Source: an uncultured Saprospirales bacterium
Lineage (GTDB): Bacteria; Bacteroidota; Bacteroidia; Chitinophagales; Saprospiraceae
Length of the DNA stretch: 45,290 bases
Reading direction: 5' to 3'
NCBI GenBank assembly: GCA_937899855.1
Contig: CALCCH010000560.1
Location: forward strand, 1 to 45,290
In this document: piece by piece, positions 1 to 8,603 of the stretch
How positions within the stretch are numbered: the stretch's first letter is position 1
Layout: every line of letters starts with the position of its first letter
Notes under the pieces: generated by a model
The model's input: the letters and a program-made list of their open reading frames with translations, nothing else
What the model was told of the DNA's origin: nothing
The model's database searches: none
Translations under genes and position numbers: made by a program

Positions 1-1
1 G

Positions 2-445
2 GTCGCCATCTCTACGGGCCGGATCGGCGATGTGGTGATCGACAATTACCACCGCCCCAAAACCTTTTTCACCGATTTTGTCCAAACGGGCTGTCCCAAC
101 GTCATGAGCTTTGCCGAAAAGATCGACGGCGGCTTTGGCAAACGCGGTGGCTGTCTGTTTTACGAGGTGGGTTGCCGTGGCCCCATGACTCGGGCTTCTT
201 GCAATCGCATCCTGTGGAATCGCCAGTCGAGTAAAACGCGGGCCAATCACCCCTGCCTGGGTTGTACCGAACCGGGCTTTCCCCACAACGATCTGGTCAA
301 GGGCAGCGTCTTTAAGACGATGAAGTACCTGGGCTTTTTACCGAAGGAAGTACCTACCGGAGAGAGCAAACTGGGCTACTATTTCAAGGCGGGTATCCAT
401 AAGGTACTGCCCACTCCCAAAGCAATTAAGGAGACTTCCAAGTAA
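2..445 (+). CDS. [NiFe]-hydrogenase small subunit, C-terminal part (5' end outside window)
   Basis: This is the C-terminal 147 residues of the electron-transferring small subunit of an uptake [NiFe]-hydrogenase; the frame is open from the window edge. The visible cysteine pattern binds the FeS clusters that carry electrons from the NiFe site. It includes GCRGP, then RASCN, then the HPCLGCTEPGFP block (CxGCxxPxFP), typical of hydrogenase small subunits. The N-terminal part, with any Tat signal and the proximal cluster ligands, is not in the window. There is no hydrophobic C-terminal membrane anchor, unlike the membrane-bound HyaA/HupS type, so the enzyme is probably soluble or attached through partners. 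The large-subunit gene follows after 41 bp. Family is certain; the subgroup (2a-like) is inferred from the neighbouring genes. Confidence 0.93.
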   Translation, partial: VAISTGRIGDVVIDNYHRPKTFFTDFVQTGCPNVMSFAEKIDGGFGKRGGCLFYEVGCRGPMTRASCNRILWNRQSSKTRANHPCLGCTEPGFPHNDLVKGSVFKTMKYLGFLPKEVPTGESKLGYYFKAGIHKVLPTPKAIKETSK

Positions 446-486
446 ACGCGATTGCTTTTATTGAATCAACCTAAAATCAACCAATA

Positions 487-2079
487 ATGGCTTTAAAAGA
501 ATTGAATATCTCGCCAGTCGGTCGGGTAGAAGGGGACCTGGATGTCAAGGGCTACATGGAAAGCGGCGTGGTGACCCGAGCCCACACCCAGGCGGCGATG
601 TTTCGTGGTTTTGAGAAAATTCTGGCGGGCAAAGACCCCCAGTCCGGGCTGATTGTGACGCCCCGCGCTTGTGGTATTTGCGGTGGCTCGCACCTCTACT
701 GTGCCTCCTCGGCGCTGGACGTAGCCTGGCAAACGACCCTGCCGCCCAACGCGCTCCTGCTCCGGGCCATCGGACAGGCTACGGAGACCATCCAAAGTAT
801 TCCGCGCTGGTTTTACGCCATCTTCGCCACCGATATGGCCAATAAGAAATTTGCCAATAAGCCCCTGTACCAGGAAGTGGTCAAGCGCTTTGCGGCTTAC
901 GTGGGCACCTCCTTCCAGACTGGCGTCACGGCCAGTGGTCGGCCCGTCGAAGTGTACGCCCTCTTCGGTGGCCAGTGGCCGCACTCGAGTTACATGATTC
1001 CCGGTGGGGTCATGTGCGCACCGACGCTCAAGGACATCACCCGGGCCCACGCCATCATGAACCAGTTCCGCAACGATTGGCTGGAACCCGTCTGGTTGGG
1101 TTGTTCCATCGAACGCTACATGCAGATTCAGTCCTGGGACGATCTGATGGAGTGGATGGAGGAAAACGAATCCCACCGCAACAGTGACTTGGGCTTGTTC
1201 CTGAGGGCGGGGCTGGAGTTTGGCTTGGACAAATTTGGGCAGGGGGTTGGAAAATTCCTCGCTTGGGGCACCTACCTCCACCACGAGATGTACAACCAAC
1301 CCACCATCGAAGGGCGTAACCCGGCCTGTATCAGCCCGTCTGGATTCTGGGATGGAAAGTACTACGATGCGGATCAAAAACAAGTGACCGAGCACATCAA
1401 GCACGCTTGGTACCTCAACCAGGAGGATGCCCTCCACCCCTTTAGCGAACCCGTACCTACCGCTTCGCCCAACATCCATTCACTCGAGCACACCGACTTT
1501 GGGGGCAAGTACAGTTGGTCCAAAGCCCCGCGCTTTATGGGACACGCTGCGGAGGCCGGGCCCCTGGCCCGCGTCATCATGGCCGCTAATCCCGCCAATG
1601 CGGACCACCAAATCCGCGATCCCCTCTTTGCCGACATCATGGATAAGATGGGCCCCTCGGTCTTTACCCGTGCCATGGCCCGGGTTCACGAGGCGCCGCG
1701 CTTGTACACGATGATCAACGACTGGCTCAGCCAGGTCCGACTCGATGATGAGTTCTACATCAAGCCCACCGAACGGGACGGCATTGGTTGGGGCGCTACC
1801 GAAGCGGCCCGGGGCGCACTGGCCCACTGGATCAAGATCAAAGATGGCGTCATTGAAAACTATCAGATCATTGCCCCCACCACTTGGAACGTGGGGCCGA
1901 ACGATAAAGAAGGCAATCCCGGTCCGATCGAATCGGCGCTGGAGGGTACCGAGATTGAGGATCCGCACGATCCGGTTGAAGTGGGAATGGTGGCGCGTTC
2001 TTTTGACTCCTGCCTGGTCTGTACCGTTCACGCCCACGACAACAAGACGGGCAAGCAACTGGCGAAGTTTAAATTGTAA
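487..2079 (+). CDS. [NiFe]-hydrogenase large (catalytic) subunit
   Basis: A 530-residue catalytic subunit that carries the NiFe(CN)2CO centre and splits H2. The N-terminal ligand motif RACGICGGSH gives Cys62 and Cys65. The C-terminal motif SFDSCLVCTVH gives Cys509 and Cys512, with the maturation-site His515. The 15 residues after His515 (AHDNKTGKQLAKFKL) are the peptide expected to be removed by the protease encoded next. The usual DPCxxC is DSCxxC here. Length, end sequence and the TPR and NHL genes downstream resemble group 2a uptake hydrogenases; groups 1h and 2e cannot be excluded by eye. The ATG at 487 starts just before the conserved ISPVGRVEG block, so it is a good start. Confidence 0.96.
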   Translation: MALKELNISPVGRVEGDLDVKGYMESGVVTRAHTQAAMFRGFEKILAGKDPQSGLIVTPRACGICGGSHLYCASSALDVAWQTTLPPNALLLRAIGQATETIQSIPRWFYAIFATDMANKKFANKPLYQEVVKRFAAYVGTSFQTGVTASGRPVEVYALFGGQWPHSSYMIPGGVMCAPTLKDITRAHAIMNQFRNDWLEPVWLGCSIERYMQIQSWDDLMEWMEENESHRNSDLGLFLRAGLEFGLDKFGQGVGKFLAWGTYLHHEMYNQPTIEGRNPACISPSGFWDGKYYDADQKQVTEHIKHAWYLNQEDALHPFSEPVPTASPNIHSLEHTDFGGKYSWSKAPRFMGHAAEAGPLARVIMAANPANADHQIRDPLFADIMDKMGPSVFTRAMARVHEAPRLYTMINDWLSQVRLDDEFYIKPTERDGIGWGATEAARGALAHWIKIKDGVIENYQIIAPTTWNVGPNDKEGNPGPIESALEGTEIEDPHDPVEVGMVARSFDSCLVCTVHAHDNKTGKQLAKFKL

Positions 2080-2096
2080 ATCAAAATTCATAGTAA

Positions 2097-2130
2097 CGGA
2101 GCCCCGAAATACCTCGGGGTTCCGTTTCTT
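2097..2130 (+). terminator. Hairpin plus T-rich tail after the large-subunit gene
   Basis: An 11-bp stem, CGGAGCCCCGA (2097-2107) with TCGGGGTTCCG (2114-2124), contains one G-T wobble and has a 6-nt loop. TTTCTT follows. It lies 18 nt after the large-subunit stop and 13 nt before the protease ATG. It looks like a Rho-independent terminator but sits inside an apparent operon. It may therefore be a partial terminator or a 3' stabiliser that keeps structural-subunit mRNA in excess over maturation mRNA. That role is an inference. Confidence 0.7.
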
Positions 2131-2142
2131 AACGCGGCGATC

Positions 2143-2637
2143 ATGAGACAGACGATGGAAAGTACAACCCGGCAAACGGCCATTTTAGGATTTGGCAATC
2201 CGGTCCGCGCCGACGATGGGGTAGGGATATACGTCATCGAGCAATTGCAACACCGACTGGGAACGCGCGACGATCTCAGTCTTTTTGATATGTGGACCTC
2301 GGCTTTTGAGGTGCTGTTTAAAATCAGGGGCCACGAACGCATCATTTTGGTGGATGCCGTGATCAATACGGACGAGCCGGTGGGAACGCTTTACAAGGTG
2401 CCCGCCGCCGAATTGGAGGCCCAAATCGAAGACGATCCGCTGGTCTTTCTGCACGGTTTGAAGTGGAATCAGGCCCTGTCCTACGCGCGTAAGATGCTGG
2501 GGGCGGACTATCCCGAAGACATTGAGGTTTACCTGGTGTCGATTGAAAGTACCCGCTTCAACGTCGGGATGAGCGAGGCCGCCATTGCGGCGGGGGATCG
2601 CTTGGTCGACATTATTCTTGGTGACCTCAACTCCTAG
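2143..2637 (+). CDS. Hydrogenase maturation protease (HyaD/HupD/HybD family)
   Basis: A 164-residue nickel-dependent endopeptidase that trims the C-terminus of the large subunit after nickel insertion. It has the family N-terminus GFGNPVRADDGVG, with Asp25 at the position of HybD Glu16. Asp71 (in ILVDAV) and His104 (in FLHGLKW) complete the expected Ni-binding triad. The size is normal for the family (about 150-200 residues). A second in-frame ATG at 2155 is an alternative start; the conserved fold begins at about residue 12, so either would work. It follows its substrate gene directly, as in most hydrogenase operons, and the next gene starts 3 nt after its stop. Confidence 0.93.
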   Translation: MRQTMESTTRQTAILGFGNPVRADDGVGIYVIEQLQHRLGTRDDLSLFDMWTSAFEVLFKIRGHERIILVDAVINTDEPVGTLYKVPAAELEAQIEDDPLVFLHGLKWNQALSYARKMLGADYPEDIEVYLVSIESTRFNVGMSEAAIAAGDRLVDIILGDLNS

Positions 2638-2640
2638 CCC

Positions 2641-3009
2641 ATGTTTATTCCTCCCGACCGACTGAAGTACCATTTTGCACGTTCGGGTGCAGCCCAGAGC
2701 GCGATTCGCCTCCGGGCTTCGCACCTGTTGATCGATACGGTGATGGCGCAGCGGGTCTTTGGCGATACCGCCAATGCCTACCTCGTGTACTACCCGGAGC
2801 GGCACGTCCTGATGCTCGCCTCGGTGGAGGACGAGCTGTTCAAGAGCCTACACAAGGCTTCACAACACCTACTCAAGGACCGCAACCGCCAGGGCGACAA
2901 AAGCATTGCCCTCCACGAGACACTCATCGATCACCAAATTCCGGCGGCGGATCGCGACTTGGAGTACGAGTTTGCAGCCGAGCTGGGGGTTTTAACCGTT
3001 TTTCTTTAA
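2641..3009 (+). CDS. Unknown 122-residue protein in the hydrogenase operon
   Basis: I do not recognise this family. The product is small, soluble and has no signal peptide, membrane segment or cysteine. It is rich in Arg, His, Asp and Glu. The start ATG lies 3 nt after the protease stop, and the next gene begins 7 nt after its end, so co-transcription and probable translational coupling are clear. Its position between the protease and the TPR gene suggests a role in assembly, scaffolding or partner docking of this hydrogenase class. Absence of Cys makes an electron carrier unlikely. The coding call rests on tight packing and base composition matching its neighbours. Confidence 0.75.
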   Translation: MFIPPDRLKYHFARSGAAQSAIRLRASHLLIDTVMAQRVFGDTANAYLVYYPERHVLMLASVEDELFKSLHKASQHLLKDRNRQGDKSIALHETLIDHQIPAADRDLEYEFAAELGVLTVFL

Positions 3010-3016
3010 TCCTAAA

Positions 3017-3349
3017 ATGCCCGCGATGTATTGCTCTCCCGACATTCCCGAGTATGCCTCCCCCGAACTGCTGGGGACCGATCGGGACTTGCGCTTGCTC
3101 CATGAAGACAAGTGGCTACAAGATACCGAGGTGCGCTACCTGCTGGTGGAGCGAAGGAGCCGCTGGCACCTTACGATGATCTACATCGATATTCACAATC
3201 CCCTACGCTTTATCTGTCGAAAAATCGACACCTATCCTTCCGCTAAAAAGGCCACGACCTTTGCGGAAATTTTACAACGGGGCATCCGCAAGGACGCCCG
3301 GGGAACGCTCAAAACGAATCGAGATGCTTTCTATTTTTGCGACAACTGA
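3017..3349 (+). CDS. Unknown 110-residue protein in the hydrogenase operon
   Basis: No family is recognised. The protein is small and soluble, with a basic central part (VERRSRWHLTMIYID) followed by CRKIDTYPSAKKATTFAEILQRG. It has three cysteines (in MYCSPD, FICRK and FYFCDN) that are not in a CxxC arrangement. It begins 7 nt after the previous gene. Its end overlaps the best start of the TPR gene (3324) by 26 nt, indicating translational coupling. An alternative start is the second ATG, 9 nt downstream. Context suggests a hydrogenase accessory protein; function is unknown. Confidence 0.72.
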   Translation: MPAMYCSPDIPEYASPELLGTDRDLRLLHEDKWLQDTEVRYLLVERRSRWHLTMIYIDIHNPLRFICRKIDTYPSAKKATTFAEILQRGIRKDARGTLKTNRDAFYFCDN

Positions 3350-4835
3350 ATACCATTCCCAGATCCACGCCATCCTGGAGCGTGAGGACCGACTGTCCGA
3401 GCTGGTAACGATATACGACCTGCTGGAGCGGGCACCCCGCTCCAGCGCACACTGCCTTATTGTTGATGCGCAGGGCTTACGCCTGCCCATCGACTGGTAC
3501 AATCTGGCCCCTCCCTATCTGCTTCCGAAGCAACTGCCCTTCGAGGCCGAAAATCTGTTGGGATTAATTTTTCTACAACTCGACAATTGGCCCAAGGTCC
3601 AGGAATACCTGGCGGACCGCCCCGAGCTCCTCCCGGAACTGGAGCGGTTTCACGGTCTGAAGAGTGGCCAACAAATTCGCGAGGTCGACCGGTTGGAAGC
3701 GGGGGATACGCCCTGGGAGCGCTACCGGCGGGCGCACAACCAAGCGGTGCTTCGACACTACGGCTACCTGGCGGAGGAACAAACCTTTGCCCGGATTCGC
3801 CAAGCGTACGATACCGCCATTGCCCATTCTCCTCACCCGGAGTACGCTGCCTTTAGTACCAAACACCTCGCCACCCTGCTCCTCGATGCGGGCCGGATCG
3901 AGGACGCCGTAGCGGTTTTACAAGGCGCGGAGCACGAGGCCCTGTCGCCGGATGCTCGGATGGCCCTCCGAGCCCTGTTGAGTCAGGTATGGATGCAGCA
4001 ACTCCGGGTTCCCTACGATCCCAAGCTGATGACACAACTCAAGGATACCCTGTGGGAAGTCATTCAGTACCTTGAGGAAAACGACCGTCCGGTGGAGGCT
4101 GGCTTACACCTAACGGATGCCGCCCACATTGCCAACATCTCCAATAGCTTTACCGAGTCCCTGGGCTACATCAGTAAAGCGATTCGCATTTTCGACGAGG
4201 CGGAGCTGAGTGAGCTGGCGGGCAATGCCCAGTTGCGCAAGGGGACCCTGTTGTACACCTGGGCCCAAAACGGGAATCCCCAGTTTTACAAACCCGCCGT
4301 GGAGGCTTACCAACGGGCCCTGCAAGTATTCCGCAAGGACTTGACGCCCGACGTTTTTGCCGACATCCACCACCACCTCGCCGTGCTGTACGCCGAGATG
4401 CCCAGCGAACCCAAGAAGCGCAGCATCTGGGCTGGCGTGGCTTCCGCTTCTTTCCAGGAGGCCCTCGATTACTACACGGCCGAAAGCCACCCCTACGAGT
4501 ACGGTCGGATTTGCAACAACTACGGCAACGCACTGACCAAGTTCCCCCCCGCGGTACATTCCGACAACTACGAAAAGGCCCTGTTCTACTACGCCGAGGC
4601 CCTCCGCGTTCGCGACGCGCGCTACCCCTACGAACGGGCCATCAGCTTGCTCAACTTTTTGGAAGCCAGCTGGAACGTCAGCAATCCCGACGAATCGTTC
4701 AACGAGGACCGCTACCGCGACATGGTCGGTAAGGCCGAAGAAGTCCTGCAACTCGTCGAGGCCCCGGAAATGATGGAGGCGGCCCGAGGACATTTACAAG
4801 CCCTCGCCCAGCTCAAAGCCGTGGCGGTTAAATAA
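3324..4835 (+). CDS. TPR-repeat protein of the hydrogenase operon
   Basis: A 503-residue, largely alpha-helical protein. Degenerate tetratricopeptide repeats are visible from about residue 160 to the end, for example helix pairs ending in AVEAYQRALQVF, EALDYYTAE and KALFYYAEALRV. TPR arrays bind other proteins, so a scaffold or chaperone role for the hydrogenase subunits is likely but inferred. The frame is open from 3261, but that start would overlap the previous gene by 89 nt. I prefer the ATG at 3324 (MLSIFATTE), which overlaps by 26 nt. There is no signal peptide. Group 2a hydrogenase loci are known from memory to carry a TPR gene, which supports the subgroup assignment. hypA starts 6 nt downstream. 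Confidence 0.85.
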   Translation: MLSIFATTEYHSQIHAILEREDRLSELVTIYDLLERAPRSSAHCLIVDAQGLRLPIDWYNLAPPYLLPKQLPFEAENLLGLIFLQLDNWPKVQEYLADRPELLPELERFHGLKSGQQIREVDRLEAGDTPWERYRRAHNQAVLRHYGYLAEEQTFARIRQAYDTAIAHSPHPEYAAFSTKHLATLLLDAGRIEDAVAVLQGAEHEALSPDARMALRALLSQVWMQQLRVPYDPKLMTQLKDTLWEVIQYLEENDRPVEAGLHLTDAAHIANISNSFTESLGYISKAIRIFDEAELSELAGNAQLRKGTLLYTWAQNGNPQFYKPAVEAYQRALQVFRKDLTPDVFADIHHHLAVLYAEMPSEPKKRSIWAGVASASFQEALDYYTAESHPYEYGRICNNYGNALTKFPPAVHSDNYEKALFYYAEALRVRDARYPYERAISLLNFLEASWNVSNPDESFNEDRYRDMVGKAEEVLQLVEAPEMMEAARGHLQALAQLKAVAVK

Positions 4836-4841
4836 ACATAG

Positions 4842-5225
4842 ATGCACGAAATCTCTTTAGTCCGCAGTATCTTCAATACCCTGTCCGCCGAGTTTTCCCC
4901 GGAGGAGTTGGCCACTTTAGAAGCCATCGACCTCAAGGTGGGACTCCTGTCCAACGTCGAGCCCCTGCTCTTGCAAAATGCCTTTGAGGCGGTTACGACG
5001 GCGGAGCAAAAATTTGAAGCGGTCCAACTCAACGTGGAGGTGATTCCGATTGCCATCCACTGTACCACTTGTGCCCAAGACTCGCCCGTCGAGCGCTACA
5101 AGTTTGTGTGCGCCCACTGCGGGCAAGCGAATAATAACGTAGTTCGGGGAACGGAGCTCCTGATTCACCGCGTCCATTTTGCGGAAGTCGAGCCCGAGGC
5201 CCTTTCATCCAATCAAGCGAAATAA
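4842..5225 (+). CDS. hypA: Hydrogenase nickel incorporation protein HypA
   Basis: A 127-residue nickel metallochaperone that works with HypB to deliver Ni to the large-subunit precursor. The N-terminal MHE places the essential Ni-binding His2. The structural zinc site is two CxxC pairs, Cys74/Cys77 and Cys90/Cys93. Length is typical (about 115-130). It is the first of the contiguous hypABFCDE set, and hypB begins 3 nt after its stop. Confidence 0.96.
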   Translation: MHEISLVRSIFNTLSAEFSPEELATLEAIDLKVGLLSNVEPLLLQNAFEAVTTAEQKFEAVQLNVEVIPIAIHCTTCAQDSPVERYKFVCAHCGQANNNVVRGTELLIHRVHFAEVEPEALSSNQAK

Positions 5226-5228
5226 GTC

Positions 5229-5954
5229 ATGGATAAAATTCAAAAATCAAATCGCGCCGCCCGCGGTACGGTTACTTGCGACAATACGACCCTCCACCTC
5301 CTCAAGGCCAACGACTTTGTAGCCACCAGCATTCGCAATCGCATGGCGGAGCAGAATATCCTGTTGATCAACATCACTTCCTCAGCCGGCAGTGGCAAGA
5401 CCACCTTGCTACAAGAAACGGTCCGGCGTTTGAAAGACCGGGTAAAGCTCAAAATTCTGGTGGGAGACATCGAAACCGAACGCGATGCCGATCGCCTACG
5501 CGAAGTGGGGGGCGATGCCCTCCAAATCGTAACGGGGGGCATCTGCCACCGCGAAGCCCAGATGGTTTGGCAAGCGATGGAAAGCCTCGACCTGGCGGGG
5601 GTAGAACTCCTCATCGTCGAGAACGTTGGCAACCTGGTGTGTCCGGCCTCTTTTGACCTGGGCGAAGATTACCGCGTTACCCTGATCGCTACGACCGAGG
5701 GCGACGACAAGCCCAAGAAATATCCGCGGATGTTTCTCACCAGCGAGTTGATGTTGATCTCCAAAGTGGATTTGCTGCCTTACTTGCCCTTTTCGGTAGA
5801 GGCCGTCACGCGGGACGCCCGCGACATCAATCCCGACATTGGGGTGCTGGAGTTGTCGACCGTCCAGGGGACGGGCGTCGAGGCGTGGTGTGATTGGTTG
5901 ATGGAAAAAGTGGCGGCCAAACGCGGGGTAGCGAATGGAGCCAGGGTGGTATAA
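5229..5954 (+). CDS. hypB: Hydrogenase nickel incorporation GTPase HypB
   Basis: A 241-residue GTPase that drives nickel transfer from HypA. It has a P-loop at residues 51-59 (SSAGSGKTT), switch and metal-site sequences VGDIETERDA and TGGICHREA, then VENVGNLVCPASFDLG and the SKVDLLPYL guanine-specificity region. It lacks the N-terminal CxxCGC high-affinity nickel motif and any His-rich nickel-storage segment. It therefore depends on other nickel sources, perhaps the permease encoded at the end of the operon. The adjoining hypF start lies 8 nt after the stop. Confidence 0.96.
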   Translation: MDKIQKSNRAARGTVTCDNTTLHLLKANDFVATSIRNRMAEQNILLINITSSAGSGKTTLLQETVRRLKDRVKLKILVGDIETERDADRLREVGGDALQIVTGGICHREAQMVWQAMESLDLAGVELLIVENVGNLVCPASFDLGEDYRVTLIATTEGDDKPKKYPRMFLTSELMLISKVDLLPYLPFSVEAVTRDARDINPDIGVLELSTVQGTGVEAWCDWLMEKVAAKRGVANGARVV

Positions 5955-5962
5955 AGACAGCA

Positions 5963-8332
5963 ATGGATACTTGGAATCTACACTTGGAAGGACAGGTACA
6001 GGGCGTTGGCTTTCGTCCCTACGTTTACCGACTCGCTCGGGAGTGGCAACTCCGGGGCTGGGTGAACAATGGGCGGGATGGCGTGCGGATCGTCTTTAAT
6101 GCCGAGGCGGCGCGGGCGCGCGCTTTTGCTCGGGCGGTGGTGACCGGAGCTCCGGTAATGGCCCGGATTACCCATCGCCAACTATCCGCCACTACGTCCC
6201 AGCACTTCGACGATTTTAGCATCCGCACCAGCGATGCTTCTTCACCCGCTCCCACCAAGTTGCTGTTGACTCCCGACGCCGCCATCTGCTCCGATTGCCG
6301 TAGCGAACTCCACGATCCCAACAACCGCCGCCACGATTACGCCTTCACGACCTGTACTAACTGTGGCCCCCGTTACTCCATCATCCGAGCGCTGCCCTAC
6401 GACCGCCCCGCCACCAGCATGGCCGACTTTGGGCGCTGTACCCACTGCCAATCCGAGTACGACCAGCCCGACGACCGGCGCTACTACTCCCAGACCAATT
6501 CCTGTCCGGCCTGTGCCGTGCCCCTGCGATTGTACAATGCCCGGGGTGAGCTACTTCACACGGAAGTGGAGGCGGTACTCGAAGCCGTGGTCCGGGCCTG
6601 GGGAGCGGGAAAGCTCGTGGCGATCAAAGGCATTGGCGGTTACCTGCTGACCTGTTCGGCTCGGCAGGCGACTGCGATACGGGAGCTGCGCCGCCGGAAA
6701 CACCGGGCTCGCAAGCCACTGGCCCTGATGTATCCTCGGGATTACCCGCTGACGGGACTGCGTTTGCGGGAGTTGGAAAAACGCGCCCTCCGGAGTAGTG
6801 AAGCGCCCATCGTCCTGGCCGAGCTAGCGGATCGCAGCCAGATCGATCTGGCCCTGGAAGAGATCGCACCCCGCCTGGATCAGCTGGGTATCCTTTGGCC
6901 TTACGCGCCCCTCTTCGAATTGCTGCTGCAGCGTTGGGGACAGCCCATCGTCGCCACCAGTGCCAATCGGAGCAACGCACCCATCCACTACCGGGATGCC
7001 GACGCCTTGGAAGCCCTCGCCCCGCTGGCGGATTTTATTTTACAACACGATCGGGAGATTCGGATGCCGCAGGACGACAGCTTGGTCCGGTGGACGGCGC
7101 GGACGCAGCAACGGATCGTGCTGCGGCGTTCGCGGGGTTGGGCACCCACTTTTCTACCCAGCGATCCCAGCTGGCGGGGGGAGGGCTTGCTGGCCCTGGG
7201 CGGACTGCTCAAGGGCAGCTTTAGCCTCCGGCATGCGGATCAGACCTACGTCAGTCAGTACCTCGGCGACCTGAATCACTTTGCGGCCCAGGAAAATTAC
7301 CGTCGGACGCTGGATCACCTGCTCGAACTACTCGACGCCAAGCCGCGGATCATTCTGGTCGATCAGCATCCCGCCTACGCCACCACCCAGTGGGGTAAAA
7401 ACCTGGCGAAGGAGTGGCAAGTACCCTGTCGGGAAGTGCAGCACCACGAAGCGCATTTTGGTGCCGTACTGGGCGAAAACGATTTGCTCGATACGGATGC
7501 TGCGGTGCTCGGCGTGATTTGGGACGGAACGGGCTGGGGAAGGGATGGACAGATTTGGGGCGGCGAATTTTTTACCTACCAGCGGCACCAAATGCAACGA
7601 CAAACGCACTGGGCCTACCGGCCCTTGCTGGCGGGGGATAAGATGGCGCGGGAGCCGCGGCTATCGGCCCTGGCCCTGACCCACGGCTTGCTGGAGGCCC
7701 GCTCGCTGGTCCGCCCCAAGTTTACCGATCAGGAGGGGAATATCTACGCGACCCTGCTGGGACGTGGTTCCAAACTCCAGACTTCCAGTGTCGGGCGCCT
7801 CTTTGACGCGGTGGCTTCGCTCCTGGGTATTGTGGAGGTGCAGGACTACGAAGGAGAAGCGGCCATGCAGGTGGAAGCCTTGGCGCGGCAGTACTTCGTT
7901 CGGCACGACTGGCGGATGGATTCCCCCTACCTGGCGGATTACTGTGGAGAAAAAACGATTCCCACCCGGCAGCTCCTCCGGGAGTTGATCGCCGACCTGC
8001 GTCGGGGCCGGGCCACCAACTGGATTGCGGCCAAGTTTCACTACAGCCTGGTCCACCTGATTCGCGTCATCGCCGATCGCTGCCAAATCAAACGGCTGGC
8101 TTTTAGTGGGGGCGTCTTTCAAAATGCGGTGTTGGTGGATTTACTACGGCTGCATTTGGACGGGGCTTACGAGTTGTATTTCCACGAGCAGCTTTCGCCC
8201 AATGACGAAAACATTTCCTACGGTCAGTTGGTCTGCCACCAGATCGAACTGCGGCGTCGGAACATTTCAAAATTACAGATTACATCAAAAAATACCGAAG
8301 ACCATGTGTTTAGCAATTCCCGGAAAAATTAA
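5963..8332 (+). CDS. hypF: Carbamoyltransferase HypF
   Basis: A 789-residue enzyme that uses carbamoyl phosphate and ATP to carbamoylate the C-terminal Cys of HypE, the first step of cyanide-ligand synthesis. Domains in order are: acylphosphatase-like (GQVQGVGFRPYVYRLA, residues 10-25); two zinc-finger segments (CSDC...CTNC and CTHC...CPAC, about 109-185); a YrdC-like domain (IKGIGGYLL onward, about 215-390); and a Kae1/ASKHA-like domain (VQHHEAHFGAVLGE and FSGGVFQN). Although the frame is open from 5894, the ATG at 5963 starts exactly at the acylphosphatase domain and avoids overlapping hypB. The last 29 nt overlap hypC, adding a short non-conserved tail. Confidence 0.96.
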   Translation: MDTWNLHLEGQVQGVGFRPYVYRLAREWQLRGWVNNGRDGVRIVFNAEAARARAFARAVVTGAPVMARITHRQLSATTSQHFDDFSIRTSDASSPAPTKLLLTPDAAICSDCRSELHDPNNRRHDYAFTTCTNCGPRYSIIRALPYDRPATSMADFGRCTHCQSEYDQPDDRRYYSQTNSCPACAVPLRLYNARGELLHTEVEAVLEAVVRAWGAGKLVAIKGIGGYLLTCSARQATAIRELRRRKHRARKPLALMYPRDYPLTGLRLRELEKRALRSSEAPIVLAELADRSQIDLALEEIAPRLDQLGILWPYAPLFELLLQRWGQPIVATSANRSNAPIHYRDADALEALAPLADFILQHDREIRMPQDDSLVRWTARTQQRIVLRRSRGWAPTFLPSDPSWRGEGLLALGGLLKGSFSLRHADQTYVSQYLGDLNHFAAQENYRRTLDHLLELLDAKPRIILVDQHPAYATTQWGKNLAKEWQVPCREVQHHEAHFGAVLGENDLLDTDAAVLGVIWDGTGWGRDGQIWGGEFFTYQRHQMQRQTHWAYRPLLAGDKMAREPRLSALALTHGLLEARSLVRPKFTDQEGNIYATLLGRGSKLQTSSVGRLFDAVASLLGIVEVQDYEGEAAMQVEALARQYFVRHDWRMDSPYLADYCGEKTIPTRQLLRELIADLRRGRATNWIAAKFHYSLVHLIRVIADRCQIKRLAFSGGVFQNAVLVDLLRLHLDGAYELYFHEQLSPNDENISYGQLVCHQIELRRRNISKLQITSKNTEDHVFSNSRKN

Positions 8333-8591
8333 ATCCATCGAAAGTCAGTTCGACGGTCTGGTCCGGATGGCCAAGGTCTCCTTCGGGGGCATCATCAAGG
8401 AGGCGAGTCTCGAAATGGTTCCCCAAGCCAAGGAAGAGGATTACGTTTTGGTTCACGTAGGGGTGGCCATCAGTGTGGTCGATGAAGAAGAGGCCAAACG
8501 TACCTTTCGCTATCTCGAAGAGATGGGCGAAGTCGCCGACGAATTAAACATCAACGATTTTCTCCCTGATAAGGAGGAGTATTCCGATTAA
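8304..8591 (+). CDS. hypC: Hydrogenase assembly chaperone HypC/HupF
   Basis: A 95-residue chaperone that carries the Fe(CN)2CO unit with HypD and holds the large-subunit precursor. The N-terminus MCLAIPGKI has the invariant Cys2, exposed after Met removal. That fixes the start at 8304, inside the 3' end of hypF (29-nt overlap). The remainder follows the small beta-barrel pattern (VSFGGIIKEASL, DYVLVHVGVAISVVDEEEA) with an acidic tail. hypD starts 12 nt downstream. Confidence 0.96.
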   Translation: MCLAIPGKIKSIESQFDGLVRMAKVSFGGIIKEASLEMVPQAKEEDYVLVHVGVAISVVDEEEAKRTFRYLEEMGEVADELNINDFLPDKEEYSD

Positions 8592-8603
8592 AACAACAAG
8601 ATT

